A stretch of 64,000 nucleotides of DNA from Micromonospora sp. LH3U1 (GTDB lineage: Bacteria; Actinomycetota; Actinomycetes; Mycobacteriales; Micromonosporaceae), in the NCBI RefSeq assembly GCF_028475105.1, contig NZ_CP116936.1, positions 2,294,001 to 2,358,000 on the forward strand, read 5' to 3'. The translations under genes were made by a program, and so were the position numbers. Shown piece after piece: positions 32,518 to 40,731 of the stretch. Position 1 is the stretch's first letter, and each line of letters starts with the position of its first letter. The notes below the pieces were generated by a model. That model was not told where the DNA came from. It saw only the letters and a program-made list of their open reading frames with translations, and searched no databases.

Positions 32518-32922
32518 GTGCTTCCGGTCGCGCTCACCTGTCCGCTGTGGTGGGTGGCGCGCTGGGCGACACGGGTGCTGACCAGCCTCGCCGTCGCTGC
32601 GGCCCTGGCGCTTGGCGCGGGCCCGGCCACGGCCGTCGCACCGACGCTCAGCGCCGTGCCGAGCGCCGTGCCGATCCCGTTCGCTGCCGGATCGCTGGCG
32701 GCGTCGTGCCGGCCCACCGTGGCACAGGGGCCCGCGCAATCGGCCCGGGCGGTCCCTGAGCGGGCCGCCGAGAAGCCCCCGGCCTGGTCGGTCGACTCGC
32801 TGCCCGGCGGCCAGGTCACCGTCGCGACCGGCGTGCTTCCGGTGTGCGCCCCCGGGCCCGACCCGCTGCCCCTCGTCGGCGGTCCGAGCAGTCGGGCGCC
32901 CCGGGCCCCACCCGGGCGCTGA
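32518..32922 (+). CDS. Small secreted or anchored Ala/Pro-rich protein
   Basis: 134 residues. A hydrophobic stretch RVLTSLAVAAALALGAGPATA near residues 19-39 looks like a signal peptide or anchor; the remainder is Ala/Pro/Val-rich with two cysteines. No family is recognised. GTG at 32518 has no usable ribosome site but lies 6 nt after a TAGCGT -10-like element (32506-32511), consistent with a leaderless message. In a high-GC genome a chance frame cannot be excluded. Confidence 0.45.
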   Translation: MLPVALTCPLWWVARWATRVLTSLAVAAALALGAGPATAVAPTLSAVPSAVPIPFAAGSLAASCRPTVAQGPAQSARAVPERAAEKPPAWSVDSLPGGQVTVATGVLPVCAPGPDPLPLVGGPSSRAPRAPPGR

Positions 32923-33052
32923 GCCACCGGGACGAGCGTCCCGCCGCCGCGCCCTGTCGACCCACCAGCTCTGCCCCCGCCGATCCGTGGCCCGCCGTGG
33001 CCAGGTTGCCGGTCGGGCTCCACCGCATTGCTCTCTCCCCGAGGTGCCGACC

Positions 33053-33823
33053 ATGGAGACCGTTGTCTTCTACCAGTTCGTGACCGAGGTTCCGCAGGCC
33101 GCCGCCATCTGGTCGGCCCTGTTCCTGCTGACACTGGGCGTACTCGCCGTGCTGGTCGCTCGCCCCGAGCGGGACCGGCCCACGGACGACCCGCTCCCGG
33201 CCGCGCCCACCGCTCGGGAGGTGGCCGAAGCCGAGGCCGTCGACCTGCGCCGGTACGCCGAGGAGGTGGCCGTCGCTGCGGCCGGCGCGGCGACGACCGC
33301 GCGGCGGCGACGCGCGGCCTGGCTGACCGCTCAGGAGGAGATGGAGCGGGCCTGGACCGGGTACGACGAGGCGGACACCGCCGCCCGTCGGTTCGCGGGT
33401 GCCGGGGCGCTGCCCGCCCCGCATACCCCCCGCACCCCTGCCGAGTACGCCCTCCGGGAGCGCTACCTGCTCCGCGCGGCGACTGCGGCGCACTGGCGGG
33501 GCGACCTGAGCATGGCGCAGTTGGGCGACGTGTTCGGGCACCGGCGCGGCTGGGATCCCCGGCGGCACCCGGTCGAGCAGGAGGTGGTGCTCAGCCGGGC
33601 GATCCGGGACGCGAGGCGGGCCGACTACGAGGCCGCCGCCACCCGGGAGCGGGCCGTGTGGCGGGACGCGGAACTGGCCGCCGAGGCGGCGCGCACCCTC
33701 GCCGACGAGGCGTACGCGGCAGCGGCCCGGCTGCGGCCGAACCCGGTCCCCGCTCGCCGGGCGGCGAACGGGACGGTCCGTCCTGCGCTCGTGGCACGCT
33801 GGCGGCCGGCCCGCGTGGGTTGA
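33053..33823 (+). CDS. Hypothetical protein with N-terminal membrane anchor and charged helix
   Basis: 256 residues. One clear transmembrane helix (AAIWSALFLLTLGVLAVLVA, about 16-35) follows a short N-terminus. The rest is Ala/Arg/Glu-rich and strongly helical, likely coiled coil or helical bundle (VAEAEAVDLRRYAEEVAVAA). The motif MAQLGDVFGHRRGWDPRRHP is the only loop-like conserved-looking segment. ATG at 33053 has GAGGTG upstream. No family is recognised; a membrane-tethered cytoplasmic protein is the simplest reading. Confidence 0.6.
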   Translation: METVVFYQFVTEVPQAAAIWSALFLLTLGVLAVLVARPERDRPTDDPLPAAPTAREVAEAEAVDLRRYAEEVAVAAAGAATTARRRRAAWLTAQEEMERAWTGYDEADTAARRFAGAGALPAPHTPRTPAEYALRERYLLRAATAAHWRGDLSMAQLGDVFGHRRGWDPRRHPVEQEVVLSRAIRDARRADYEAAATRERAVWRDAELAAEAARTLADEAYAAAARLRPNPVPARRAANGTVRPALVARWRPARVG

Positions 33824-34094
33824 GCCCGATCCGTGATGTGAGCCCGGTCACGCCAATGCGAAATCGGGCGTCCGGCGCGATCGGCGCGATTTTTCCCGGA
33901 ATTGTGACCGCATTATCGGCGGCCTGTCCGGTTGTCGCCCGCAGGCGTCGCCGTAACCGCTTGTCCCATCGAGTCACATCATCGGCAATACGCGCAGAAA
34001 TTGTCGTGCCAGATCAGGTTTACGCAGGTGAACCTGGCTTGGCAGGGTGCGAACAGGCCAGTAGTGTCGTCCCGTCCGGTGCGGTAACCGATCG
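33824..34094. other. Non-coding region upstream of the riboswitch
   Basis: A 270-bp gap after the hypothetical gene. It is distinctly AT-richer around 33850-34030 than the coding sequence on either side, as promoter regions here are. AGGTTTACGCAGGTGAACCT at 34016-34035 is a partial palindrome that could be an operator, and TAGTGT (34061-34066) is a possible -10 for the riboswitch transcript. No gene was found. Confidence 0.3.
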
Positions 34095-34246
34095 CAAGAG
34101 GCGACGCCGCGCCGACCCGCTCAATCGTGAAAACGAACCGGGGACCCATCAGTAAGTCCGGGGTGAATCCGCGAGCCATGGCCCGCGGTAGGGCGATCTT
34201 CCCGCCCGAATCCGTCAGCTAACCCGGTAGGCGGTGTCGGAAGGAG
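34095..34246 (+). ncRNA. c-di-AMP riboswitch (ydaO-yuaA type)
   Basis: The conserved core of the ydaO-yuaA class is readable: GGGGTGAATCCGC, then GGTAGGGCG, CCCGCCCGAATCCG, CAGCTAACCCGGTAGGCGG, and a final GGAAGGAG. The 5' boundary is approximate. This class binds c-di-AMP and usually turns expression off; in actinobacteria it commonly precedes cell-wall hydrolase genes. Here it lies 246 nt upstream of a secreted C39-type peptidase gene, with a short open frame in between. Confidence 0.85.
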
Positions 34247-34256
34247 TTCCATCCTC

Positions 34257-34340
34257 GTGCAGCTCTCCACCCCTCGGTTGTTCCCTCGCCTCCACGGCGC
34301 AGCGGTGCCCCCGCTCATTCGTCCAGTGACGGTGAGCTGA
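34257..34340 (+). CDS. Possible 27-codon ORF directly after the riboswitch
   Basis: GTG at 34257 lies 10 nt after the GGAAGGAG that closes the riboswitch. The frame encodes VQLSTPRLFPRLHGAAVPPL plus a few residues and ends with TGA at 34338. It could be the gene directly controlled by the switch, a leader controlling the peptidase, or a relic of a displaced gene. There is no homology support. Confidence 0.25.
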   Translation: MQLSTPRLFPRLHGAAVPPLIRPVTVS

Positions 34341-34491
34341 CCCCCGGGTCATCGCCTATCCCGCCCGGCAGCACCGGGCGTTCCCCTGAGCGGTTCACCA
34401 TCCGCGGACCACGGTCCGCGCGCTGGCGCCTGCCCGGATATACCGGTCCGGCCCCGGTGTGCCGCTCTCCCCCCGATCCGTGGAGGACCCC

Positions 34492-35339
34492 GTGAAGCAC
34501 ACCCTGCAGCGTCAGCTCCGCCGCATTGCCACCGAGCGCCCGTACCAGATCGCCGTCGCCTCCGCCGCGGCCCTCGCGATCGCCACCACCACCGGCGCCC
34601 TTGTCACCGCCACCGACGACGCCCCGGCCAGCCAGCGCACCGCGACCACCGTCGCCGAGATGCGCAGCGACACCGCTGCCTCCCGCGGTGAGGCGCGCGA
34701 CGCGTCCCCTCCGCCAGCGCCGCGCCGACCGCCGCCGCCACCAGCGCTGCCCCGGCCACCACCGCCGCGTCACCCGCCGCCAAGGCCAGCAGCAACCCGG
34801 ACCTGACCCGTAAGCCAGCCCCGCCGAAGCCGCCTGCGACGAAGGTGCTCGACTACGACTACGAGGCGCAGAACACGTACTACAACTGCGGCCCGGCAGC
34901 CACCCGTAACGCGCTCAGCGCCACCGGCATCGACCGCACCCAGGACGAGCTCGGCGCCGAGCTGGGCACCACCGAGATGGGCACCAACTCGGCCGAGGAC
35001 ACCACCCGGGTGCTCAACGCCGAGGTGAAGGGCTCCCCGTACCGGACCCGGATGTTCGCCGGCGCGCCCAGCTCGGCCCAGATGGACCGGCTCCAGGCCG
35101 ACGTCGTCAAGGCCATCACCGACGGCCGCGGCGTGGTGGCCAACGTCGTCGGCGACGCCACCGACACCAACGGCGGCTGGCACTCCTACGGCGGCGGGCA
35201 CTACATCGCCGTCGTGGGCTACAAGGACAACGGCCGGACCGTGCGGATCGCCGACTCGGCGAACGCGGCCGACCCGTCGTACTGGATCACCACGATCGAC
35301 CTGGCCAACTGGATCGCCAGCCGGGGCTACTCCGCCTGA
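34492..35339 (+). CDS. Secreted C39-like cysteine peptidase, apparent -1 frameshift
   Basis: The signal sequence and linker (VKHTLQRQLRRIA..., hydrophobic VASAAALAIATTTGALV) run from GTG 34492 behind GTGGAGGA. The linker then switches frame at the C-run 34706-34709: continuing one base out of phase gives a natural Ala/Ser/Pro/Lys linker (SASAAPTAAATSAAPATT) into the catalytic domain. That domain has YYNCGPAATR (Cys), GGGHYIAVVGY (His) and RIADSANAADPSYW (Asp), as in peptidase_C39_2 proteins. A base missing from the run (sequencing error or mutation) explains it. If real, only a domain from about GTG 34845 would be made. It is probably wall-associated and c-di-AMP controlled. Confidence 0.75.
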
Positions 35340-35354
35340 CCCAGGCGCGCAGAC

Positions 35355-35397
35355 CGCCGCGGGCGCCGTCCCCCACAAGGGGCCGGCGCCCGCGGCG
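35355..35397. terminator. Bidirectional terminator hairpin
   Basis: A perfect 14-bp stem (CGCCGCGGGCGCCG at 35355-35368 with 35384-35397) and an inner CCCC/GGGG pair in the loop. It lies between the convergent peptidase and phosphodiesterase genes and can end both transcripts. Confidence 0.75.
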
Positions 35398-35412
35398 TCT
35401 CTGCCTGTGCGG

Positions 35413-36468
35413 TCAGTAGGTGATGAAGCCGTACAGCGCGAGGTGGTTCGATTTCGTCCCACCGACCGTGTGGTCGATGCTGGACGGCTGCACCCCGCCC
35501 TTGACGAAGAGATAATCGATCTTGCTGGAGCCGTTGGTGGCCTTCGATCCGTAGCCGGTCATGCCGTAGCCGCTCAGCGTGCCGGATGCGATGCCCGTAC
35601 GGTTCGCGTCGATCCCCACGACGCGGATCGTGGAGGCGTTGAGCAGGCTGGTCGCGTCCGCGCCGAGATGGATGCCGGTGTTGGCGATGCCCCGGTCACC
35701 GTCGCCGGCGCAGGCGTTCTGCCGGTTCTCCTGCGGCAGGTGCATGGTCGCGGCGAACACGCTCGTGCCGGTCGCCTTGATGGTGAACCGGGCCGCGATG
35801 GCGCTGGTCCGCTTCCACTTGTGGTAGTCGGTGCTGTCCGGGTCGCTGTTCGGCGGCTTGTACAGCGTGCATCCGGCACCGTTGGCGTACGCCGTGCCCG
35901 GCTTGAGCCAGCCCGCGCTCCAGTACTTCGAGATGTCGCCAGTGGCGAGGCTGAGCGTTTGCTTGTTCCAGATGATGCCGTTGGTCTGCTTCTTCTTGAG
36001 GTCGCCGAGCGACTGCGAGCTGCACTTGTGCGTGCCGCCCCAGGGCTCCGGGTCACTCCACGCCACGATCGCCCCGTAGGTGCCCGCCGGGTAGCCGAAC
36101 TTCGCCGACAGTTGGTCGGCGTACGCCTCGGCCTGGCCGGTGCCGCGCACCTGCTGCACGATCAGGATGTCGGGTGCCACCACGCCGCTGGTGCCGGTGC
36201 GACCGGCGTCGTCGACCAGGATCGAGGTCAGGTGGTCCGGCCCGGGGATTCGGGTGCAGCTCCCGTCGGAGTTGTTCAGCACCAGGTTCTCGATGTTGTT
36301 GTTGTAGACCCGCAGGACCCGGTCGGCCGCCGCGACCGCCTCGGCACCCGACCCGCCGCCGTCGGTGGAGACGTCCGTCGGTGTGCCGAGCGCGGGGTGG
36401 GTCGGCGGCGCGCCGAGCGCGACGGCCGCCAGGGTCGCGGCCAGTGCTGATCCGAGCATCCTGAACAC
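35413..36468 (-). CDS. Secreted endonuclease/exonuclease/phosphatase-family protein
   Basis: 351 residues with a short signal peptide (MFRMLGSALAATLAAVALGA). EEP-fold motifs are YNNNIEN, ILIVQQV (Gln where the metal-binding Glu is usual), ATMHLPQEN, GIDANRTG, KIDYLFVKGG and the terminal SNHLALYG (SNH in place of SDH). It is likely an exported nuclease or phosphodiesterase, though both substitutions may alter metal binding. GTG at 36468 follows GGAG by 6 nt; ATG at 36459 is an alternative. Confidence 0.8.
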   Translation of the reverse strand: MFRMLGSALAATLAAVALGAPPTHPALGTPTDVSTDGGGSGAEAVAAADRVLRVYNNNIENLVLNNSDGSCTRIPGPDHLTSILVDDAGRTGTSGVVAPDILIVQQVRGTGQAEAYADQLSAKFGYPAGTYGAIVAWSDPEPWGGTHKCSSQSLGDLKKKQTNGIIWNKQTLSLATGDISKYWSAGWLKPGTAYANGAGCTLYKPPNSDPDSTDYHKWKRTSAIAARFTIKATGTSVFAATMHLPQENRQNACAGDGDRGIANTGIHLGADATSLLNASTIRVVGIDANRTGIASGTLSGYGMTGYGSKATNGSSKIDYLFVKGGVQPSSIDHTVGGTKSNHLALYGFITY

Positions 36469-36571
36469 GGTGGGCTCCTCTGCGCGAGGGGATCGACAAG
36501 TGACGCTCCCCGTCCAGGCGCCGAACTCTACAGTGGATCTTGCTTGGTCGGTGTCCCCGCGAGTGGCGCCG

Positions 36572-37363
36572 ATGACGACTCTCGTACCCGGCCCTGAACC
36601 GTGGGAGACTGCGGCCGTGGTGGATGAATCGGGTGGTCACGCTGGTCGAAGGCCGGTCCTGCTGCTGCTGCACGGCATGGGGGCGACGGGCGACGTGTGG
36701 TTGCCCTGGGCGCCATACCTCGAACAGCGCTGGCCCGGGCGGTGGCTGGCACCGGACCTCGCCGGTCACGGCTGGGCGGCGCCGCTGTCGTCGTACTCCT
36801 TCGAGGGTTTCGCCGGCCGGATCGCCCACGGCCTCGCCGCCGACGACCGGCTCGTCGTGCTCGGGCACTCACTGGGTGGGGTGGTCGGCCTCGCGCTGGC
36901 CGCCCGCACCGCCGGGATGCCGGTGGACGCGGTGGTCGGTCTGGGCATCAAGGCATCCTGGTCGCCCGCCGAGCTGGCCCGCGCCGCCGAGCTGGCCGCG
37001 CGCCCGGTGAGCTGGTTCGCCAGCCGCACCGAGGCGGCTCGCCGCTACCTGCGGGTCTCCGGACTGGTCGGCCTGGTCCCGCCGGACGACCCGGTCGTGG
37101 ACGCCGGGCTGCGTCAGGTCGACGGCCGGTGGCGCCTCGCCATGGACCCGACCGCCTTCGCGGTCGGTGAGCCCGACCTGGCCGCGCTGCTGGCGGCGAT
37201 CGACGTGCCGGTGGTGCTGGCGCGCGGGGAACACGACCCGATGGTCACCGACGAACAGCTCAAGGAGTACGGCGTACCCGTTGCCACGCTGCCCGGTCTC
37301 GGCCACAACGCCCACGTGGAGGACCCGGCGGCCGTGCTGGCGCTGCTGGACCCGTACCGCTGA
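36572..37363 (+). CDS. Alpha/beta-fold hydrolase
   Basis: About 263 residues. Features are LLLLHGMGATGDVW (oxyanion region), the nucleophile elbow GHSLGG, an acid in VLARGEHDPMV and the catalytic His in LPGLGHNAHVEDP, in the standard order and spacing. It is cytoplasmic with no signal peptide. The open frame extends upstream; ATG at 36572 is the first with matching homology, but GTG codons just before it (near 36551 and 36563) cannot be excluded since no good ribosome site is seen. It ends 4 bp from the convergent TagF-like stop. Confidence 0.8.
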   Translation: MTTLVPGPEPWETAAVVDESGGHAGRRPVLLLLHGMGATGDVWLPWAPYLEQRWPGRWLAPDLAGHGWAAPLSSYSFEGFAGRIAHGLAADDRLVVLGHSLGGVVGLALAARTAGMPVDAVVGLGIKASWSPAELARAAELAARPVSWFASRTEAARRYLRVSGLVGLVPPDDPVVDAGLRQVDGRWRLAMDPTAFAVGEPDLAALLAAIDVPVVLARGEHDPMVTDEQLKEYGVPVATLPGLGHNAHVEDPAAVLALLDPYR

Positions 37364-37367
37364 TCGG

Positions 37368-39038
37368 TTACACCGGTGCGGGCGCGGTCAGTTCCGTCGC
37401 GGGCGCCAGCTCCCGGCGGGCCGCGGTCAGGAACGCCTCAGCGTACGAGTCGGCCGGGAAGTCACCCAGGTAGCGGCGGCGGGTGGCCCAGCGGGCCTCG
37501 GCCAGCGGGTCGGTGTCCAGCAGTGCGTTCAGCACTTCGTCCATGTTGGACATGTCCCGGCGCAGCACGTAACCCGACCCGGCCAACGGGAAGCGCTCCA
37601 CGAACCGGGCGCCCTCGTCGCCCATGTCGGTGACCGCGTACGGCTTGCCGGAGTAGAGGTAGTCGGAGATCACCCCGGACACGTCGGACACCAGCGCGTC
37701 CGAACGGTTGACACATTCGGTCAGGCTCAGCTCCCGAGCGGCCGCACCGACCACGTGCTGGCGACCGGTGCGGGCCCGGTCGGCGACGAGCAACTCGGTC
37801 AGGCGGCCCAGTTGACGTGCCGACGCCGGGTTCTGCGCGGTGTACGGGTGGGCCCGCAGGATCACGGTCGCGCCGCGCTCCAGCAGGCGATGCAGAAGAC
37901 CCTCGACCACCGGCAGCGAGCAGTAGTCGGCGTCGGCGTGGTGCCCGGTCCAGGTCGGGGTGTAGAGCACGGTCGGGTGCGTCAACCCGTGCGCCGGCTC
38001 CGGGCGTACCTCGATCGACTCGACCTGCGGGCGGCCCACCACCACGAACTTGTCCGCCGGGATCTGCACCCCGGCGCGGGCGTACCGGTCGATCGCCGCC
38101 GGACCGGCCACGAAGATCCGGTCGAAGATCCCCGACACCGGGTTGGCGCTCGGTGCCTTGTCGCTGTCGCCGTGGTGCAGCTGGACATGGGTGAGCTGGG
38201 TGAAGCGGATGCAGTGGCTGTTCTTCGCCCCGTGGTTGACGTAGAACGCGGCCCGCAGACTCGGCACCAGCGCCTCGTCCATCGCCCGCAGGGTGGGGCA
38301 GTAGACCACCGGCGCGTCGGTGGCCGCGGCGATCGGGGCCAGGAACTCCGGCTCGCGCAGCACGACCATGAACGGCCGGCCGATCCGTTCCAGGTAGGGC
38401 AGCCACATGGTGACCTGGTATTCCGACCCGGGAGGCGCCGAGAAGTAGAGCAGGAACTCCGGCTGGTGCCGGCGCAGCGCACGGGCCACCGGCCCGCCAC
38501 CAGCCGTCGGCCGGAACCGCCGCCGGGCCAGGTCCAGTGCGACCGCATCGGCGCCCGCGCCGACCAGCAGACTGGCGGCCAGCGCCACGCCGGCCGGCAG
38601 GGCGAGCGCGGCAGCGAGCGCCACGGCGGCGAGCAGCCCGAGCAGGGCGGTGCCGAGCCGGTCGGCGACCAGCGGCGTCCAGGCGCGTACCGGCAGGTTG
38701 GCGGCCCGGATCTCCAGGTTGCCGGCGGTCCGCAGGGGCCCCACCAGCAGCACCAACCCCAGCAGGACCAGTGCGGTGGCGACCAGCGCGAGGTTGAGCC
38801 CGTCGTCCAGCCGCCGGGAGTAACCGACCAGGAGCGCAGCGGCGATCAGCGTCGTCTCCGCGACGAGGTCGGCGCTGGGCCGGACCCGTTGCTCAGCGGC
38901 CGAGGCGGCCAGCGCGGCGACCGCCAGCGCCAGCCCCCACCCGGTGGCGCCGGTGAGCGCCAGCACGACGAAGGCCAGCACGGCCAGCCCGATGCTCAGG
39001 CACCGGGCGGCCAGCTTTCGGACCAGGTCGCCGCGCAT
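37368..39038 (-). CDS. TagB/TagF-like teichoic acid polymerase with membrane domain
   Basis: 556 residues. The N-terminal 170 contain about five hydrophobic helices (LSIGLAVLAFVVLALTG...). The rest is a GT-B-type CDP-polyol phosphotransferase. Key motifs are FYVNHGAKNSHCIRF, LHHGDSDKAPSANP (active-site His), VLYTPTWTGHH, ILRAHPY, and SDVSGVISDYLYSGKPY (nucleotide-binding Ser/Asp). It should transfer ribitol or glycerol phosphate from a CDP donor onto a teichoic-acid chain at the inner membrane. It is co-transcribed with the CDP-ribitol synthase gene 30 bp upstream. Canonical TagF lacks this membrane domain. Confidence 0.85.
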   Translation of the reverse strand: MRGDLVRKLAARCLSIGLAVLAFVVLALTGATGWGLALAVAALAASAAEQRVRPSADLVAETTLIAAALLVGYSRRLDDGLNLALVATALVLLGLVLLVGPLRTAGNLEIRAANLPVRAWTPLVADRLGTALLGLLAAVALAAALALPAGVALAASLLVGAGADAVALDLARRRFRPTAGGGPVARALRRHQPEFLLYFSAPPGSEYQVTMWLPYLERIGRPFMVVLREPEFLAPIAAATDAPVVYCPTLRAMDEALVPSLRAAFYVNHGAKNSHCIRFTQLTHVQLHHGDSDKAPSANPVSGIFDRIFVAGPAAIDRYARAGVQIPADKFVVVGRPQVESIEVRPEPAHGLTHPTVLYTPTWTGHHADADYCSLPVVEGLLHRLLERGATVILRAHPYTAQNPASARQLGRLTELLVADRARTGRQHVVGAAARELSLTECVNRSDALVSDVSGVISDYLYSGKPYAVTDMGDEGARFVERFPLAGSGYVLRRDMSNMDEVLNALLDTDPLAEARWATRRRYLGDFPADSYAEAFLTAARRELAPATELTAPAPV

Positions 39039-39068
39039 GTCGCTCCGTTCGTGGTTCCGCCGCCGCCG

Positions 39069-40586
39069 TCAGTTCGCGGTCGAGGCACCGGCCGGCGCCT
39101 CGAACCGACCCGGCCCGGACTGGGCCGGCACGGTCGGTGTGGGCCCGTCACCGGGTGCCCGGCGTACGTCGATGACCTGGCCGGTCAGATCGGAGATCAG
39201 CACGTCCAGCGACGACTGGGCGACAGCCTCCGCGGCGAGCAGGGTGTGCTCCGGCTCCTCGCCGAAGGCCCGCGTCCGCATCGGGGTGGCGGTCCGCTCC
39301 GGGTTGATGCAGTTGACGCGTACGCCGACGTCGGCCCACTCGTCGGCGAGCGCCTGGGTGAGGTTGACCAGGGCGGCCTTGGTGGCCGAGTAGAGCGCGT
39401 AGCGGGCCCGCCCCCGGGTGTAGGAGCTGGAGGTGTAGAGCAGCAGTTGGCCCTTGGTCTGTTGGAGATATGGAAGAGCCTGGCGGGCGATGGTCACCGG
39501 GCCGACGAAGTTGACCTGGAGCACCCGGTCCATGGTCTCCTCGTCCATCTCGGCGAGGGCGCCCTTCTCCAGGATTCCGGCGGTGACCACCACGTGGTCG
39601 ATCCGGCCGGTGGCCTCGAAGGCGGTCGTCAGCGCGGCCTCGACGTCCCCGGCCCGCTCGACGTGGGTGCCGGTGCTGGAGCGGCTGAACGGGAAGACCT
39701 GGGCGCCGTAGCGCCGGGCCAGCTCGGCCAGCTCGTGGCCGATGCCGTAGCTGCCGCCGAACACCACGATGGTGCGGCCGGTCAGCTCCTCGCTGTAGCT
39801 GCGGTGGTCGGTCAGCCGGGGCGCCTGCGCCGCGGCGAGCTGGAAGAGCTTGTCCGCCAGGTGCACGTCGACCGGGTGGGTGACCTTGATGTTCTCGTCC
39901 GAACCGTCGATCACCTTGATCGGGGTGCCGGGCAGGTAGCGCAGCACGACACCGCAGTCGTCGGTGGCGGCGAAGTTCGGGTCATCCTCGGCGATCCGGT
40001 ACGCCTCGCGGATGGTGGGGGAGCGGAACGCCTGCGGGGTCTGCCCACGGCGCAGCCGGGACCGCACCGGAATGTCGGTGATGCAGTCGTTGTCGTCCAC
40101 CTGGATGATCGTGTCCGCGGACGGGATGGCCACGTCCACGGCGTCATAGGTCCAGAGCGCGTTCACGCACTCGCGCACGATTCGGCCGCTGAGCAGTGGG
40201 CGTACCGCGTCGTGGAAGAGGATGTTGCAGTCCGCCGGGCCGACCGCGTCCAGCGCGATCCGGGTGGTGGCGTTGCGGGTGTCGCCGCCCTCGATCACCT
40301 GGGTGACCTTGCGCAGGCCGGCCTTCTCGACGATCTGCTTGGCGTCGTCGACGTGGCCGGTCGCCATCAGCACGATGATCTCGTCGATCTCCGGCGCCGT
40401 CTCGAAGACCGCCAGGGTGTGCTCGATGATCGGCTTGCCGGCGATCTTCAGCAGTTGCTTCGGGATGCCGAGACCCAGCCGGGTGCCGGTGCCCCCGGCC
40501 AGAACCACCGCCACTGTCCGCGAGGGCCGCCACGGCTCCGGGTTCTCCGCTGCGGCGTCCGGGCCAGTGGTCTGGTCCTGCGTCAT
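39069..40586 (-). CDS. Bifunctional ribitol-5-P cytidylyltransferase/ribulose-5-P reductase
   Basis: 505 residues. Residues about 23-255 are an IspD-like cytidylyltransferase (LAGGTGTRLGLGIPKQLLKI, HDAVRPLLSG, SRLRRGQTPQAFR). Residues about 270-490 are an SDR reductase (VVFGGSYGIGHELAELA, active-site Ser in LLLYTSSSYTRG, Tyr-Lys in YSATKAALVNL). This is the architecture of Bcs1/Acs1-type enzymes, which reduce ribulose-5-P and make CDP-ribitol, replacing separate TarJ and TarI. It implies a ribitol-phosphate polymer and supplies the downstream TagF-like enzyme. ATG at 40586 follows GAGGAT. Confidence 0.85.
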   Translation of the reverse strand: MTQDQTTGPDAAAENPEPWRPSRTVAVVLAGGTGTRLGLGIPKQLLKIAGKPIIEHTLAVFETAPEIDEIIVLMATGHVDDAKQIVEKAGLRKVTQVIEGGDTRNATTRIALDAVGPADCNILFHDAVRPLLSGRIVRECVNALWTYDAVDVAIPSADTIIQVDDNDCITDIPVRSRLRRGQTPQAFRSPTIREAYRIAEDDPNFAATDDCGVVLRYLPGTPIKVIDGSDENIKVTHPVDVHLADKLFQLAAAQAPRLTDHRSYSEELTGRTIVVFGGSYGIGHELAELARRYGAQVFPFSRSSTGTHVERAGDVEAALTTAFEATGRIDHVVVTAGILEKGALAEMDEETMDRVLQVNFVGPVTIARQALPYLQQTKGQLLLYTSSSYTRGRARYALYSATKAALVNLTQALADEWADVGVRVNCINPERTATPMRTRAFGEEPEHTLLAAEAVAQSSLDVLISDLTGQVIDVRRAPGDGPTPTVPAQSGPGRFEAPAGASTAN

Positions 40587-40610
40587 TGCCGGATCCTCAC
40601 TCTCAGGGAT

Positions 40611-40659
40611 GCGTTAACGGAAGGTTCCGCCCGAGCGGCGACGGAATGAACCTTAACGC
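40611..40659. promoter_or_regulatory. GCGTTAA inverted repeat upstream of the CDP-ribitol synthase
   Basis: GCGTTAA (40611-40617) and TTAACGC (40653-40659) form 7-bp arms around an AT-poor spacer. The distal half, read toward the gene, is GCGTTAAGGT (40659-40650), the same decamer as before the second TagF-like gene at 45619. Confidence 0.35.
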
Positions 40660-40731
40660 GCGGACCGCGCCGCCCCAACGCGGGCGACGCGGTCCATGGC
40701 GCCGTGTCGATGCCGGACGTGCGCCGGCGTA

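Noticed and set aside
37167..40649. 1160-codon frame antisense to the teichoic acid genes
   Set aside because: It spans two well-supported genes and the gap between them; no homology or start signal.
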